From NCBI RefSeq assembly GCF_002849695.1, contig NZ_CP018937.1:3038001-3102000 (forward strand): 64,000 bases of DNA, in the 5' to 3' direction. This document shows positions 6,815-15,957 of the stretch, one piece after another (within the stretch, counting starts at the first letter, position 1; every line of letters starts with the position of its first letter). The notes under the pieces were generated by a model, which was not told the origin of the DNA, searched no databases, and saw only the letters and a list, made by a program, of their open reading frames with translations. Origin of the DNA: Bacteroides fragilis. Its GTDB lineage: Bacteria; Bacteroidota; Bacteroidia; Bacteroidales; Bacteroidaceae. A program made the position numbers and the translations under genes.

Positions 6815-9124
6815 ATGATTAAGCATTACTTGAAAGTAGCATTACGCAATCTAATGAACTTTAAAGTTCATAGTCTTATTTCGGCTGTTTGTTTGGCGAT
6901 AGGCATCACCTGCTTCTGTATGATGAATCATTTTATTGATGCCGTATCCGGTAAGATTGAACTGTCCGATGATAATGAATACAGCATCCGGTTGCTCGGA
7001 GCATCTTCCCAGACAGCCGCCGATATCTATTTGTTTAAGGAGGATTTTGATTATCTGAAAGGGTTGCCTATAGCGGGCATAGATCCCCTTGTGGCCTCTT
7101 CTTATAGCAATGAAAGAGAAATTACGGCCATTGACAAAAAACAACGGGAACTGCCGTTTCTGGTGTCGTTCAAAGATGTATCATCTAATTATTTCACCTA
7201 TAATTCGCTCCAATTGAAGTATGGCAATCAAGAGATAACAGCTCCCAACGAGGTGATCGTCTCCGAATCGTTTGCCCGGAAAGCATTTGGACAAGAAGAT
7301 CCGATAGGTCAGGTCATCCGTCAGGAGACAGAGGCTAACGACTCGTCTGATCTTGTGGTGTATAAAATTGTCAATGTTGCTTTGACAGAAGAAAAGGATC
7401 ATCGTGGAAAAACAATCGATTGTTATTTTCCGCTGTCCGCAAAGTCCCGTACTCCACTCTGCATCAGATCACGTCTCACCGGACAAACCACGACGGAAAG
7501 CCTGAATAAACAGTTAAAGAACCTGACCTGGAAGCATGGAGAACAGGATATCTATTTATATGCTTTCCTGGAGTCGGAACAGAATGACAGTGTCCAAAGA
7601 ACGATAAGTATTCTGCTCGCCCGGTTTATAGCTTCGCTGATTTTATTGTCGGGGTTGATCAATTTTCTGAAGTTCATTATCCAGATGTTCTATAACCGGC
7701 AACGAGAACTGGTGCTTCGCAAATGTATCGGTTCGGACATCAAAGGATTGTTTGCCTTGCTTTTCGCCGAAATCTTCTGGATGCTATCTGTCGCTTTCTT
7801 TCTGTCATTGGCCGTGACGGAAATCACCCTCTCTCTGGCATATACATACATCCGTCCGGAAGACATGATCTCATTCTCTTTGGTAGATCTATATGGTTCA
7901 CAATTAGGATTGTATCTCGTTTTGCTGTTGATCTGCATGCTCGCCATTCTTTATCCTATCTATCGGTTACGCCGGTTGAGTGTCCTCCATTCGGTCGTGC
8001 AGAGACAGAAGCGGCACGTGTTCCGCAATTTCATGATTGCTTTACAATTGGCGATTTCCATCCTTTTCACAGGCGGTGTATTTGGCATAACGCTTTTGTT
8101 CGATGAGATGTTTGAAGGAATGTACCATCCTTTGAGCACGGAAGAAGAGAACCGGGTGATTTCAATATCGGTCAATACCATACGCATGCAGAAAAACATG
8201 GATGCCATTCTTTCGGATATCCAGTCCTTGTCCGAGATAACCGATCGGACATCCGCTTTCAATACTTTCGATGCCGATGTTTATACCTACATGACCTACA
8301 TGAAAAACGGAAAGCCGAGAGGAAGTGTGCTGATGAACGAAGCAGAACCCCATTATTTTGAGTTCTTCAAGATCCCGTTCTCCGGAAAATTGGTGGATAA
8401 GGATGCTCAAGGCTTTGTTTATATAAGCGAACAGTTTAAAGAACAATTGCAAAAGGATAGTATAGAAGGTAGTGTCACGTTGGATGGCAAAGAATACCAG
8501 ATTGCCGGAACTTACCGCGCACTGAACAAGGAAAATGCTCAGAACAGGGCAGTCGGTTCTGTCTTTTTAGTTAATCCGCAAGCTTATACCTATTACTTCA
8601 AAACCCTCCATTCGGATATTACTCCGGTCGCCCTGGAAAAAATAACAGAGATCTGCCGGCGTTATGTACCTGAGACATTGCCTCTTGATATTCGTAATAT
8701 GGGTGATTCCAAACAGTCCGTTATGGGAACTGTAGCACTCTTGCAGACAGCATCCCTGTTGTTGGCAATAGTCAGTATCCTCTTGTTGATATTAAGTATT
8801 TATTCCGGAATCTCCATGGATGTGGTAAACCGTCAAAAGGAAGTAGCCATCCGAAAAATAAACGGAGCTACCCCGAAAGTGATTGCCCTGTTATTCGGCA
8901 AAATCTATCTGATCATTTACCTCTCTGTCTTCGTAATTATCTATCCGTTAGTACGATTGGTGTTGATAGGGATCGCACAAAAAAGTAGTTTGAAAAGCAT
9001 ATATAGTTGGAATTGGGGAATCTTGTTGTTCTTCACGATGGCCCTTTTGATCTTCTTGGTTACGGCATACAAGATTTATAAAGTAATGCACTTGAATCCG
9101 GCAAGTGTTTTGAAACAGGAATAA
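6815..9124 (+). CDS. FtsX/MacB-type ABC transporter permease
   Basis: Inner-membrane permease of 769 residues, about the length of the doubled Bacteroidales FtsX proteins. First half: membrane segment 20-40, periplasmic MacB-type core domain about 46-265, three membrane segments about 268-385. The second half repeats this, with a segment at about 400-425, a periplasmic domain about 430-640 and three C-terminal segments. The cytoplasmic coupling motif occurs twice: RQRELVLRKCIGS (about 290-302) and RQKEVAIRKINGATP (about 672-686). Such permeases work with a MacB/LolD-like ATPase in mechanotransmission or export, not classical transport. No ATPase or periplasmic adaptor gene is next to it, so its partner is encoded elsewhere. 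A sigma-54 promoter lies directly upstream. Confidence 0.9.
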   Translation: MIKHYLKVALRNLMNFKVHSLISAVCLAIGITCFCMMNHFIDAVSGKIELSDDNEYSIRLLGASSQTAADIYLFKEDFDYLKGLPIAGIDPLVASSYSNEREITAIDKKQRELPFLVSFKDVSSNYFTYNSLQLKYGNQEITAPNEVIVSESFARKAFGQEDPIGQVIRQETEANDSSDLVVYKIVNVALTEEKDHRGKTIDCYFPLSAKSRTPLCIRSRLTGQTTTESLNKQLKNLTWKHGEQDIYLYAFLESEQNDSVQRTISILLARFIASLILLSGLINFLKFIIQMFYNRQRELVLRKCIGSDIKGLFALLFAEIFWMLSVAFFLSLAVTEITLSLAYTYIRPEDMISFSLVDLYGSQLGLYLVLLLICMLAILYPIYRLRRLSVLHSVVQRQKRHVFRNFMIALQLAISILFTGGVFGITLLFDEMFEGMYHPLSTEEENRVISISVNTIRMQKNMDAILSDIQSLSEITDRTSAFNTFDADVYTYMTYMKNGKPRGSVLMNEAEPHYFEFFKIPFSGKLVDKDAQGFVYISEQFKEQLQKDSIEGSVTLDGKEYQIAGTYRALNKENAQNRAVGSVFLVNPQAYTYYFKTLHSDITPVALEKITEICRRYVPETLPLDIRNMGDSKQSVMGTVALLQTASLLLAIVSILLLILSIYSGISMDVVNRQKEVAIRKINGATPKVIALLFGKIYLIIYLSVFVIIYPLVRLVLIGIAQKSSLKSIYSWNWGILLFFTMALLIFLVTAYKIYKVMHLNPASVLKQE

Positions 9125-9168
9125 AAACGACCTCTGTCGCGTCTGCCTGTTATGAGGGTGTGTCCAAC

Positions 9169-9216
9169 TGAAGTGCCCCCAAAAGTTTTGTGTCTGACTT
9201 TTTGGGGGGCACTTCA
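9169..9216. repeat. Inverted repeat, terminator or IS-end remnant
   Basis: TGAAGTGCCCCCAAAAG (from 9169) is mirrored by CTTTTTGGGGGGCACTTCA (to 9216), an imperfect hairpin 45 bp past the FtsX stop. It could end that transcript. The arms also resemble the terminal repeats of some Bacteroides insertion sequences (CCCCCAAAAAGTT with GACA). No transposase is present. Confidence 0.55.
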
Positions 9217-9342
9217 TATTTTATTCGCTACCAGAATGAAGAAGTCTTTCAAATTTCATTATAATATGGGTAAATAATGCGTTTTCACTCAACTTTCAAA
9301 ACGAAAGATTGTTTCCAAAACATGTAATTCAAATGATCTCTT

Positions 9343-10608
9343 ATGAACCAAAAGCGCAATCAAACCAAAGTCGTGAACGTATTTACCGTATTTACGGTAA
9401 TGCTGATATTGTATTTTATCGTAGGACTTTTCACCGTCATCAATCAACAGTTCCAGATACCGTTACAAACAGCTATGCTGCCCCACGACGGTAACATCAC
9501 CAATGCATTGGTGACAATGCTGAATTTTTCATGGTTCCTTGCCTATCCCCTATCCGAAGGATTCGGGACACGATGGCTGGAAAAATACGGATACCGAAAA
9601 ACGTCCTTTCTTGCCTTACTGATACTTATCGCCGGACTGGCCATCTACGAAGCAGCGGTGCTTTTCCATATATATACCCCCATGCAGGTCTCCATCATCG
9701 GCAACGATATCTCTGTCGGCTTTTTCATTTTTCTGATCGGCTCTTTCGTGATCGGTGTAGCCGCGACGATCCTGCAAGTAGTGCTCAATCTATATCTCAC
9801 GGTCTGCCAGATTGGTAAAACGACGGCCTTGCAACGACAGATGATTGGTGGAACGAGCAACTCGATCGGCATGGCCATCGCTCCGTTGGTAATCAGTTAT
9901 CTGATATTTCACGGAACTCCTTTGCATGACATCGTGACAAAGCAATTTATTATTCCGCTGATCGTATTGATTCTGATCATGTTGATTGTCACTCTTTTTG
10001 TCGGCAGAATACAAATGCCTTCTATCGACAATGTAGGCCAAGCTCCGGGAGAGAAGCTGGATAAAAGCGTATGGTCATTCAGAAACCTCAAATTAGGGGT
10101 ATGGGGTATTTTCTTCTATGTAGGTATCGAGGTTGCTGTCGGAGCCAATGTCAATATGTATGCATCCGAACTCGGAGGATCGTTCGCCTCGAATGCCACG
10201 CATATGGCCGCTTTATATTGGGGATTGCTCTTATTGGGGCGTTTCTTAGGATCCTTTATCAGGCAAATCCCTTCCGAAAAGCAACTGGTGATAGCCTCCA
10301 TCGGAGCCATCATGCTACTCGTGCTTGCCATGCTGACGGGCAATCCTTGGATACTGACGGGCATAGGCTTTTTTCACTCTATCATGTGGCCGGCCATTTT
10401 CACATTGGCAACCGACAAACTGGGGAAATATACCACTAAGGCATCCGGAGTGCTGACAATGGGAGTCATCGGAGGAGGTATTATTCCTCTTCTGCAAGGA
10501 ATCTTTGCCGATGTGATGGGTGGCAACTGGCTTTGGACATGGCTGTTGGTCATTGCCGGAGAAGCTTACATTTTGTATTATGGCCTAAACGGATACAAGC
10601 AACATTAA
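9343..10608 (+). CDS. MFS sugar permease, FucP-like
   Basis: A 421-residue inner-membrane protein with about 12 hydrophobic segments. Its layout matches the FucP/GlcP-like sugar:proton symporters of Bacteroidetes: N-terminal FTVINQQFQIPLQTAM in the first helix region, YPLSEGFGTRWLEKYGYRKT (the A-motif loop between helices 2 and 3), a long helix 3-4 region, and a GxxxG-rich C-terminal half (TMGVIGGGIIPLLQGIFADV). In this family the usual substrates are fucose, glucose, galactose or N-acetylhexosamines; the substrate cannot be fixed here. It is monocistronic. Its stop codon overlaps the stop of the convergent nitroreductase gene (shared bases 10605-10608). Uptake of sugar freed by the PUL at 25-31 kb is possible but not shown by context. 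Confidence 0.85.
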   Translation: MNQKRNQTKVVNVFTVFTVMLILYFIVGLFTVINQQFQIPLQTAMLPHDGNITNALVTMLNFSWFLAYPLSEGFGTRWLEKYGYRKTSFLALLILIAGLAIYEAAVLFHIYTPMQVSIIGNDISVGFFIFLIGSFVIGVAATILQVVLNLYLTVCQIGKTTALQRQMIGGTSNSIGMAIAPLVISYLIFHGTPLHDIVTKQFIIPLIVLILIMLIVTLFVGRIQMPSIDNVGQAPGEKLDKSVWSFRNLKLGVWGIFFYVGIEVAVGANVNMYASELGGSFASNATHMAALYWGLLLLGRFLGSFIRQIPSEKQLVIASIGAIMLLVLAMLTGNPWILTGIGFFHSIMWPAIFTLATDKLGKYTTKASGVLTMGVIGGGIIPLLQGIFADVMGGNWLWTWLLVIAGEAYILYYGLNGYKQH

Positions 10609-11333
10609 ACTCTATGATAAACTTCATTAAACGGTACTCTGCCCCGTTCACCCCAGATTCCTTTATTTCCATCCCGTATTCCGCAGCCGATCACCATGTT
10701 CACTTCGGCACCATGAGGTAATTTCAACAGTTTCTTCATTTGTTTACTGTCAAAGCCCTCCAAGGGACAAGTATCATACCCTTCGTTGGCCATTGCGATC
10801 ATAAATGTCTGAGCGGCAAGTGCACAAGATTTATGGACGACGACACGCATATCACCCTCGGAAACTTCACGCACAATAGGGCGGAAAAGGCCGATGGCTT
10901 TAGTCAATAAAACTCTCAAAAAACCCAGTATGCCAAAGAAACGGGCATAAAGAAACGGCATTAACTTTCCATAATAGAGTTCTCTGTCCTTGATACGTTT
11001 TTCCTGACGCTCCCGGGGACTATTTCGTCTGACGTTCCCTCTTTCAAAATCGAGTACAAACCTGGCCCTGCTCCGATATAAATCCTGACGTGTAACAAAA
11101 ACGACAATCTCTGAAGCTGTTGAAGTCGCAGTCTGGTCAAGACAGGCTTTGGATATCTTTGCCAGCAACTCCGGTTGCGTGACCTGATAAAACTCCCACA
11201 ATTGCATATTTGAACTGTTGGGTGCCAACGTTGCCAGTTCCAGACAATGTTTCACCTTTTCCGGATCCAACTGTTTCTCTCTATCAAACACCCGTACAGA
11301 ACGACGATAATTTAAGACTTCCTCTAAATTCAT
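10605..11333 (-). CDS. Nitroreductase-family FMN oxidoreductase
   Basis: A 242-residue cytoplasmic flavoenzyme. The N-terminus carries the FMN phosphate-binding RRSVRVF (residues 10-16) and the ATLAPNSSNMQLWEF segment (about 35-49) of the nitroreductase fold. A late GxxxC-type segment (MVIGCGIRDGNKGIWGERGR) fits the C-terminal FMN/dimer region. An insertion of about 50 basic and hydrophobic residues (about 105-160) is longer than in NfsB-like proteins. It presumably reduces quinones, nitro compounds or other electrophiles with NAD(P)H. It starts 2 bp after the stop of the DJ-1-like gene upstream, so the two form an operon, which supports a stress role for both. Confidence 0.85.
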   Translation of the reverse strand: MNLEEVLNYRRSVRVFDREKQLDPEKVKHCLELATLAPNSSNMQLWEFYQVTQPELLAKISKACLDQTATSTASEIVVFVTRQDLYRSRARFVLDFERGNVRRNSPRERQEKRIKDRELYYGKLMPFLYARFFGILGFLRVLLTKAIGLFRPIVREVSEGDMRVVVHKSCALAAQTFMIAMANEGYDTCPLEGFDSKQMKKLLKLPHGAEVNMVIGCGIRDGNKGIWGERGRVPFNEVYHRV

Positions 11334-11335
11334 TT

Positions 11336-12046
11336 TTATCTGATCAAATTATTTTTCCCATTTAATTGTTGCATTACCACCTCCGCCATTTCTTTTGAAC
11401 TGAACGGGTTTTGCCCCGTTATCAGATTATGGTCCACCACTACTTTTGAGGTCATCGGAATTAATGCTTTTTCGTAATCGGCTCCTCTTTTTTTCAACTC
11501 TGCTTCAAGATCAAAAGGTACCTCCTTCTTTCTCCCGGCAACACTTTCCTCAAACCAGGAAAATCCTGTGAGCCTTTTATCTTTTATAAGATACTCTCCG
11601 TTGGACAATTTGACATTCAAAAGCCCACTTACACCATGGCAGATCGCGGCTACTATTTTAGTATGCTCATAATGCTCCTTAATAATCGTCTGCAAAGTGG
11701 TATTATTAGGAAAATCATACATCGTACCATGTCCGCCCGCCAGATAGATACAATCAAACAGCTCTCCGGCAACCTCGTCCAAACTCTTCGCATGTCGCAA
11801 CTCATTCCTAAATTCAGGATCATCCCAATACTCTTTCGAAAGTTTGTCTAAAACCATCGGCTTTAAACTTTCCGGATCAACAGGGACGTTGCCACCTTTG
11901 GGGCTTGCTATGATTATTTCATATCCCTTTTCTTCCGCACAATGATAGATGTGAGTCAACTCACTGAGCCACAATCCTGTTTCCAGATTTCCATCAGCAT
12001 ACATATCCGTTCCCGTTACAACAGCCAGCATTTTCAAAGTATCCAT
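11336..12046 (-). CDS. DJ-1/PfpI family protein, Hsp31-like
   Basis: Class I glutamine-amidotransferase-like protein. I place the start at ATG 12046 (MDTLKMLAVVTG), which begins right at the first beta strand; an ATG 36 bp upstream (12082) adds residues that do not fit the fold. The protein then has 236 residues. The nucleophile elbow is AAICHGVSG with the catalytic Cys, preceded by YLAGGHGTMYDFPNN, the conserved Gly-rich loop of Hsp31/YajL-type proteins. The C-terminus (VVVDHNLITGQNPFSS) is also typical. Members act as glyoxalases, deglycases or holding chaperones; which applies here cannot be seen. It is the first gene of an operon with the nitroreductase. Confidence 0.85.
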   Translation of the reverse strand: MDTLKMLAVVTGTDMYADGNLETGLWLSELTHIYHCAEEKGYEIIIASPKGGNVPVDPESLKPMVLDKLSKEYWDDPEFRNELRHAKSLDEVAGELFDCIYLAGGHGTMYDFPNNTTLQTIIKEHYEHTKIVAAICHGVSGLLNVKLSNGEYLIKDKRLTGFSWFEESVAGRKKEVPFDLEAELKKRGADYEKALIPMTSKVVVDHNLITGQNPFSSKEMAEVVMQQLNGKNNLIR

Positions 12047-12182
12047 ATATATTCTTTTTATAGTGACGTTATATAGGAACATGGCTGTAACCTACTTGTT
12101 ACTTTACCAATCAGACTTTTAACTTTATTTTCAACCACTTGTGACCCGGCTTCTTAAAACATCCACATTCTTTGCCGGGATA

Positions 12183-13022
12183 TCAGCCAACTTCAAACTT
12201 CTGCTTCGCACATTCGTATCCTTCTTCATACAGATCGGTCAGTTTATGGATGTCACGTTCAATGCGATCGACAACAACCGGTTTCCGGGGCCGGATAACA
12301 GTTATATTTCCCTCTTCTTCCATACGCTCAACCATCTCCAATTGTTCGTTGTATACAGCACAACGCCTGCTCAACGCTTCACGTATCTTCGGATATTTAC
12401 GATAAACAAAAGAGGGAACGCGGATGTCTTTATTCTCTTTCCGATAACCGCGGTTCCGGGTAAGAACAACCACATTGTTCCGATATCCATCGTCTATGGC
12501 ACGTTGCAAAGGAATAGAGTCGACAATACCTCCGTCCAGCATGGGAATACCGTCTACATAAGCTATGGGGCAAACGAAAGGAAGGCTGCTGGAAGCACGG
12601 ACAATGTCGATCACACGGTTTTTATCCTCTTTCTCCTCAAAATAAATGGCTTCTCCGGTCAGGCAATTGGTAGTCACCATCACATAACGCCCGGGAGAAT
12701 TGAAGTATGCCTGATAATCGTATGGAAGTATATGCTCGGGAAACTCCGTAAAGAGGAGATCGAAGTCCAGAATATTCCGTTTCTTAAGCAGATGTTTCAG
12801 CCCGATATAATGATATTTTTCTAACAGGTCTATATTACTGTACTTGGCACGCCCACGCTGTCGGGACATATACGAAAGGCCGTTACAAGCCCCTGCAGAC
12901 ACCCCGATCGTATAAGGAAAACGAATATCATGGTCCATTAGATAGTCCAGTACCCCACAGGTAAACACTCCGCGCATACCTCCGCCTTCAAGCACCAGAC
13001 CGGTTTGATTATCAATTGTCAT
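12183..13022 (-). CDS. Patatin-like phospholipase
   Basis: A 279-residue lipid acyl hydrolase without signal peptide or membrane segments. The oxyanion-hole loop is LVLEGGGMRGVFTCG (about 9-23), the nucleophile elbow GVSAGACNG carries Ser at about residue 42, and the second catalytic residue is the Asp in MLDGGIVDSIPL (about 165). This is the Ser-Asp dyad of patatins. The C-terminal 80 residues are a charged helical extension common to the bacterial YjjU-like subgroup. The gene lies 37 bp downstream of the antiporter gene on the same strand and may be its operon partner. The substrate is unknown; phospholipid deacylation is the family's usual role. Confidence 0.88.
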   Translation of the reverse strand: MTIDNQTGLVLEGGGMRGVFTCGVLDYLMDHDIRFPYTIGVSAGACNGLSYMSRQRGRAKYSNIDLLEKYHYIGLKHLLKKRNILDFDLLFTEFPEHILPYDYQAYFNSPGRYVMVTTNCLTGEAIYFEEKEDKNRVIDIVRASSSLPFVCPIAYVDGIPMLDGGIVDSIPLQRAIDDGYRNNVVVLTRNRGYRKENKDIRVPSFVYRKYPKIREALSRRCAVYNEQLEMVERMEEEGNITVIRPRKPVVVDRIERDIHKLTDLYEEGYECAKQKFEVG

Positions 13023-13059
13023 CTTTCATAATAATTAATCGTTAGAAATTAGTAGTACC

Positions 13060-15249
13060 TTAGTTTTTCTTAGGCCGCCGGATGACTAACAAGGAAGGAA
13101 AATCACGGAACACTTCTTCCTCTTCGGACAACTTCGTATAGGACAGGTGGCTCATCACAAGCAAGCCGTCCTTTGCTACCGAAGCCAGATCGACGGCGCT
13201 ACTAAAGGATTGCGTTTGTATTCTGGAGGAATATTTGGCCAATATCGGATCTGTAGACTGCCGGAAAGCCTCATCATCCGTGTCGAAGAGGAAGAGATGT
13301 ACCTGTGCGCCCCCCTCCAGCATACTCTCAAGATAAGTAAGCAGAAAAGCATCGATCACCCCACCCAACACAAAAGAGACGGGGACGTTTCCGCTATAAC
13401 CACGGTTGACAAAAACGGCTACCGGACATTTCACCTGTTCCATCACATCATCTATCTTATCACGAAACAGAGAAAGCCATAACACTCCACTGCCTCCGGC
13501 AGTATCCGGTCTGTATTTACTACCGGCTCCCAGCAAAAACATGTCAGGACGCTCTTTTCGTGCCAACCGGATCATATCCTGCACCAATTTATCGGTCACC
13601 CGGTAACGGTTTTCAACACTAAGTCCCAACTCGGAAGCTTTTTCGTCCACCAGCGAGAAACTATCACGGGCATATTGCTCTGCATTCAATGGGTTTAAGT
13701 CCGTCCCCACCGTAAAATGGGCAGCGACCACATGGGCAGCTTTCATCTTTTTTCCAAATAATAAGAAAAAGACGGAAAGCAGGCTGCGTCCCGACTCCGG
13801 TCGTCCAAAACAAAAGACCAACTTCAACTTAGCCGATAAACGTTCTTCGCGACGGGCAAAAATCTGTTCAACAAAATGCAGCAACGGGGTGGTCATGAAG
13901 GTAGTCACCAGAGCCATAATGACCAGGATTACAAAAATAGAAGGTGGAAGCACTCCCATTTCGTATCCGATGTTTAATGCGACCAACTCCATCAATCCCC
14001 GTGTATTCATCAGCGTACCGATAGTAAAACTGTCTTTCCACGACTCTCCCACCAAACGGGCGGCAACAGCGCAACCACCCAGTTTTCCTGCCACAGCAAC
14101 CGTAATCAACAACAGGCAGACTCCCCAAAGCGCCGGGCTGTTAATCAATCCGATCTCCGTACGCAATCCGGTAAAGGCAAAGAAAAGCGGAAGGAAAAAG
14201 ACAAGAGCAATGTCTTCCACTTTTTCCATCATCACCTTACGAAATCCCAGGCTGGGAGGCATCACGACTCCTGCCATGAAGGCCCCGAACAGGGCATGAA
14301 TACCGATAATCTCGGTAAGCGTAGAGGAAATAATCAAAATCAGCAGAATCAGGGCCACAAATGTTTTATTAATCACCTCCTGATTGGCATACACCTCTCC
14401 TACCTTCTTGAGAAACGGCCGTACCACCATAAACATGATTATGATATAAAGGGCAGTCAGCCCGATGGCATAAAGAGCGCTGGCAAATGTTCCGGCCTTG
14501 GCAATGGCTATGACTACAGCCAGCAAACACCAGGCAGTGACATCATCATTGGCAGCCGAAGCTATGGCCAAAGTTCCCAAAGGAGTTTTCGTCATATTCC
14601 GTTCCTGAATGATGCGGGCCAATACCGGGAAAGCGGTAATACTCATAGAGATACCGATGAAAAGGGCAAACGGCAGGAAACTTGTCTGGGCAGCGGCATA
14701 TTCTTCATAAATCCAATAAGATGCGACGATGCCGAGGAAGAACGGAACCAATATACCTGCATGGCTGATGACCAATGTTTCGTTGATCTTGTTTTTAAGT
14801 ACACTGAAATCGAGTTCCATTCCGATCACAAACATGAAAAGTACCAGACCGACCTGGCTCAATAATTCAAGATTCGTAAGGGACTCCGGAGGGAACAGGG
14901 CCTGGAATACATCCGGAAAGAAATAGCCCAACACGGAAGGTCCCAACACAATTCCCGCCACAATCTCACCAATCACCCCCGGCTGCCCGATATGTTTAAA
15001 CAGAAAACCAAAAAGCCTCACCATCAACAAGACAGCGATTATCTGTATCAACAATATACTTAACGGATGATGCAGATTGTCGGTGACAAACTGACAAAAC
15101 ATAGCGAAAGGAGTCTCCTCCGCAACAGCTGATGATGCTACCACATGGTGTGAAAAACGGTCACCTTCCTCGATAGCCATGTAAATAAGTGCCCCGAAAA
15201 GGAGCAACATGATCACATAAATAAGATAATTTTTTTTGGCTCTCTGCAT
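13060..15249 (-). CDS. CPA2-type Na+(K+)/H+ antiporter with universal-stress-like C-terminal domain
   Basis: A 729-residue inner-membrane protein. One N-terminal segment (8-26) is followed by about 12 transmembrane helices (about 62-450). The exchanger core shows GQPGVIGEIVAGIVLGP (helix 2-3), MFVIGMELDF, and the acidic ion-binding pair in ASAANDDVTAW. HALFGAFMAGVVMP and MNTRGLMELVALNIG are further CPA2 signatures. Residues about 475-729 are cytoplasmic and resemble two weak universal-stress-protein domains, a layout known from Bacteroidetes cation/proton antiporters. It exchanges a monovalent cation for protons in pH or salt homeostasis. It has its own -7 box at 15282-15289 and is followed after 37 bp by the patatin gene. 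Confidence 0.9.
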   Translation of the reverse strand: MQRAKKNYLIYVIMLLLFGALIYMAIEEGDRFSHHVVASSAVAEETPFAMFCQFVTDNLHHPLSILLIQIIAVLLMVRLFGFLFKHIGQPGVIGEIVAGIVLGPSVLGYFFPDVFQALFPPESLTNLELLSQVGLVLFMFVIGMELDFSVLKNKINETLVISHAGILVPFFLGIVASYWIYEEYAAAQTSFLPFALFIGISMSITAFPVLARIIQERNMTKTPLGTLAIASAANDDVTAWCLLAVVIAIAKAGTFASALYAIGLTALYIIIMFMVVRPFLKKVGEVYANQEVINKTFVALILLILIISSTLTEIIGIHALFGAFMAGVVMPPSLGFRKVMMEKVEDIALVFFLPLFFAFTGLRTEIGLINSPALWGVCLLLITVAVAGKLGGCAVAARLVGESWKDSFTIGTLMNTRGLMELVALNIGYEMGVLPPSIFVILVIMALVTTFMTTPLLHFVEQIFARREERLSAKLKLVFCFGRPESGRSLLSVFFLLFGKKMKAAHVVAAHFTVGTDLNPLNAEQYARDSFSLVDEKASELGLSVENRYRVTDKLVQDMIRLARKERPDMFLLGAGSKYRPDTAGGSGVLWLSLFRDKIDDVMEQVKCPVAVFVNRGYSGNVPVSFVLGGVIDAFLLTYLESMLEGGAQVHLFLFDTDDEAFRQSTDPILAKYSSRIQTQSFSSAVDLASVAKDGLLVMSHLSYTKLSEEEEVFRDFPSLLVIRRPKKN

Positions 15250-15281
15250 ACAAGCATATTTTTGTGTGAAGTGTGTCTATG

Positions 15282-15289
15282 CAAAGATA
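15282..15289 (-). promoter_or_regulatory. -7 box of the antiporter promoter
   Basis: On the reverse strand TATCTTTG fits TAnnTTTG. The predicted start near 15275 gives a leader of about 26 nt before ATG 15249. No clear -33 TTTG is seen. Confidence 0.55.
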
Positions 15290-15507
15290 AAACAAACCAA
15301 AAGAAAAAATAGTTTTAGAGCGAGTTTAAATATTGATTCATATAAAAAGGCACTGAAAAGAATATATGGACACTCTGTTTACTTTCCTTATTTCCGCTTC
15401 AAAGTTCCTGTTTGTCATCAGTAAAACGAAGATACAGAGGAATAAGAAAGAATAAAAGAGAAAGATAACCAACAGGAAAACAAGATTATAACAACACACA
15501 AAATTGA

Positions 15508-15588
15508 TTTAAAACCAAAGGATTGTTGATTTAAGAGGTAAAACCCGTTAGTTAAAAACCCAGAGGACTTTGGTTTTAAACTAACGGG
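15508..15588 (-). terminator. Overlapping hairpins after the kelch-DUF4907 operon
   Basis: CCCGTTAGTT (15544-15553) pairs with AACTAACGGG (15579-15588); on the reverse strand this stem is followed by TTTTACC and can end the DUF4907 transcript. A second pair, TTTAAAACCAAAG (15508-15520) with CTTTGGTTTTAAA (15568-15580), uses overlapping bases, so the two stems compete. The rest of the 375-bp gap (15250-15624) holds the antiporter promoter and no gene. Confidence 0.6.
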
Positions 15589-15624
15589 AACATAGTTTCG
15601 AATGTATCCTAAAACACCTGTTCA

Positions 15625-15957
15625 CTAATCGCCGGTAATTCCCTGCCCCTTCAGGTCGGCAGCCGATATTGTAAAATCATTTCCCTGCCTGATCCGTTCC
15701 AATACCAGGTTGCCTACTTTCCGGGCATCTTCTTCCAAAGCAAACCCTTTCCGCCCCGGAAGGGAAGGTATGTATGGTTGGCAGATCACTACCCGGTCGC
15801 CACAAAGAATCTGATAACCATATCCGTTCCCATTTTCTGTTTCAATTACTTTGAGACGATACGGACAAGCTTCATGCCGATCATAGAAAAAGAGGACTGA
15901 AACAGCGCAGGCAACGCATATCATACAAAGTAGCTTCTTATTCCTCTTCATATTCAT
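15625..15957 (-). CDS. DUF4907 family exported protein
   Basis: A 110-residue protein with an N-terminal hydrophobic segment (about 8-25: LLCMICVACAVSVLFFY) that is either a signal peptide or an anchor. The mature part has the DUF4907 pattern: GNGYGYQILCGDRVVICQPY followed by IPSLPGRKGFA, an EDARKVGNLVLERI helix and a terminal segment ISAADL. The function of this family is unknown. Its start overlaps the end of the kelch gene by 20 bp, so translation is probably coupled. DUF4907, kelch, DUF4270 and a barrel gene lie together here as a divergent cluster, which suggests joint envelope work. Confidence 0.75.
   Translation of the reverse strand: MNMKRNKKLLCMICVACAVSVLFFYDRHEACPYRLKVIETENGNGYGYQILCGDRVVICQPYIPSLPGRKGFALEEDARKVGNLVLERIRQGNDFTISAADLKGQGITGD

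Noticed and set aside
9169-9216. Insertion sequence
   Set aside because: Only a single hairpin with IS-like arms; no transposase and no target duplication were found, so a terminator or old footprint is more likely.
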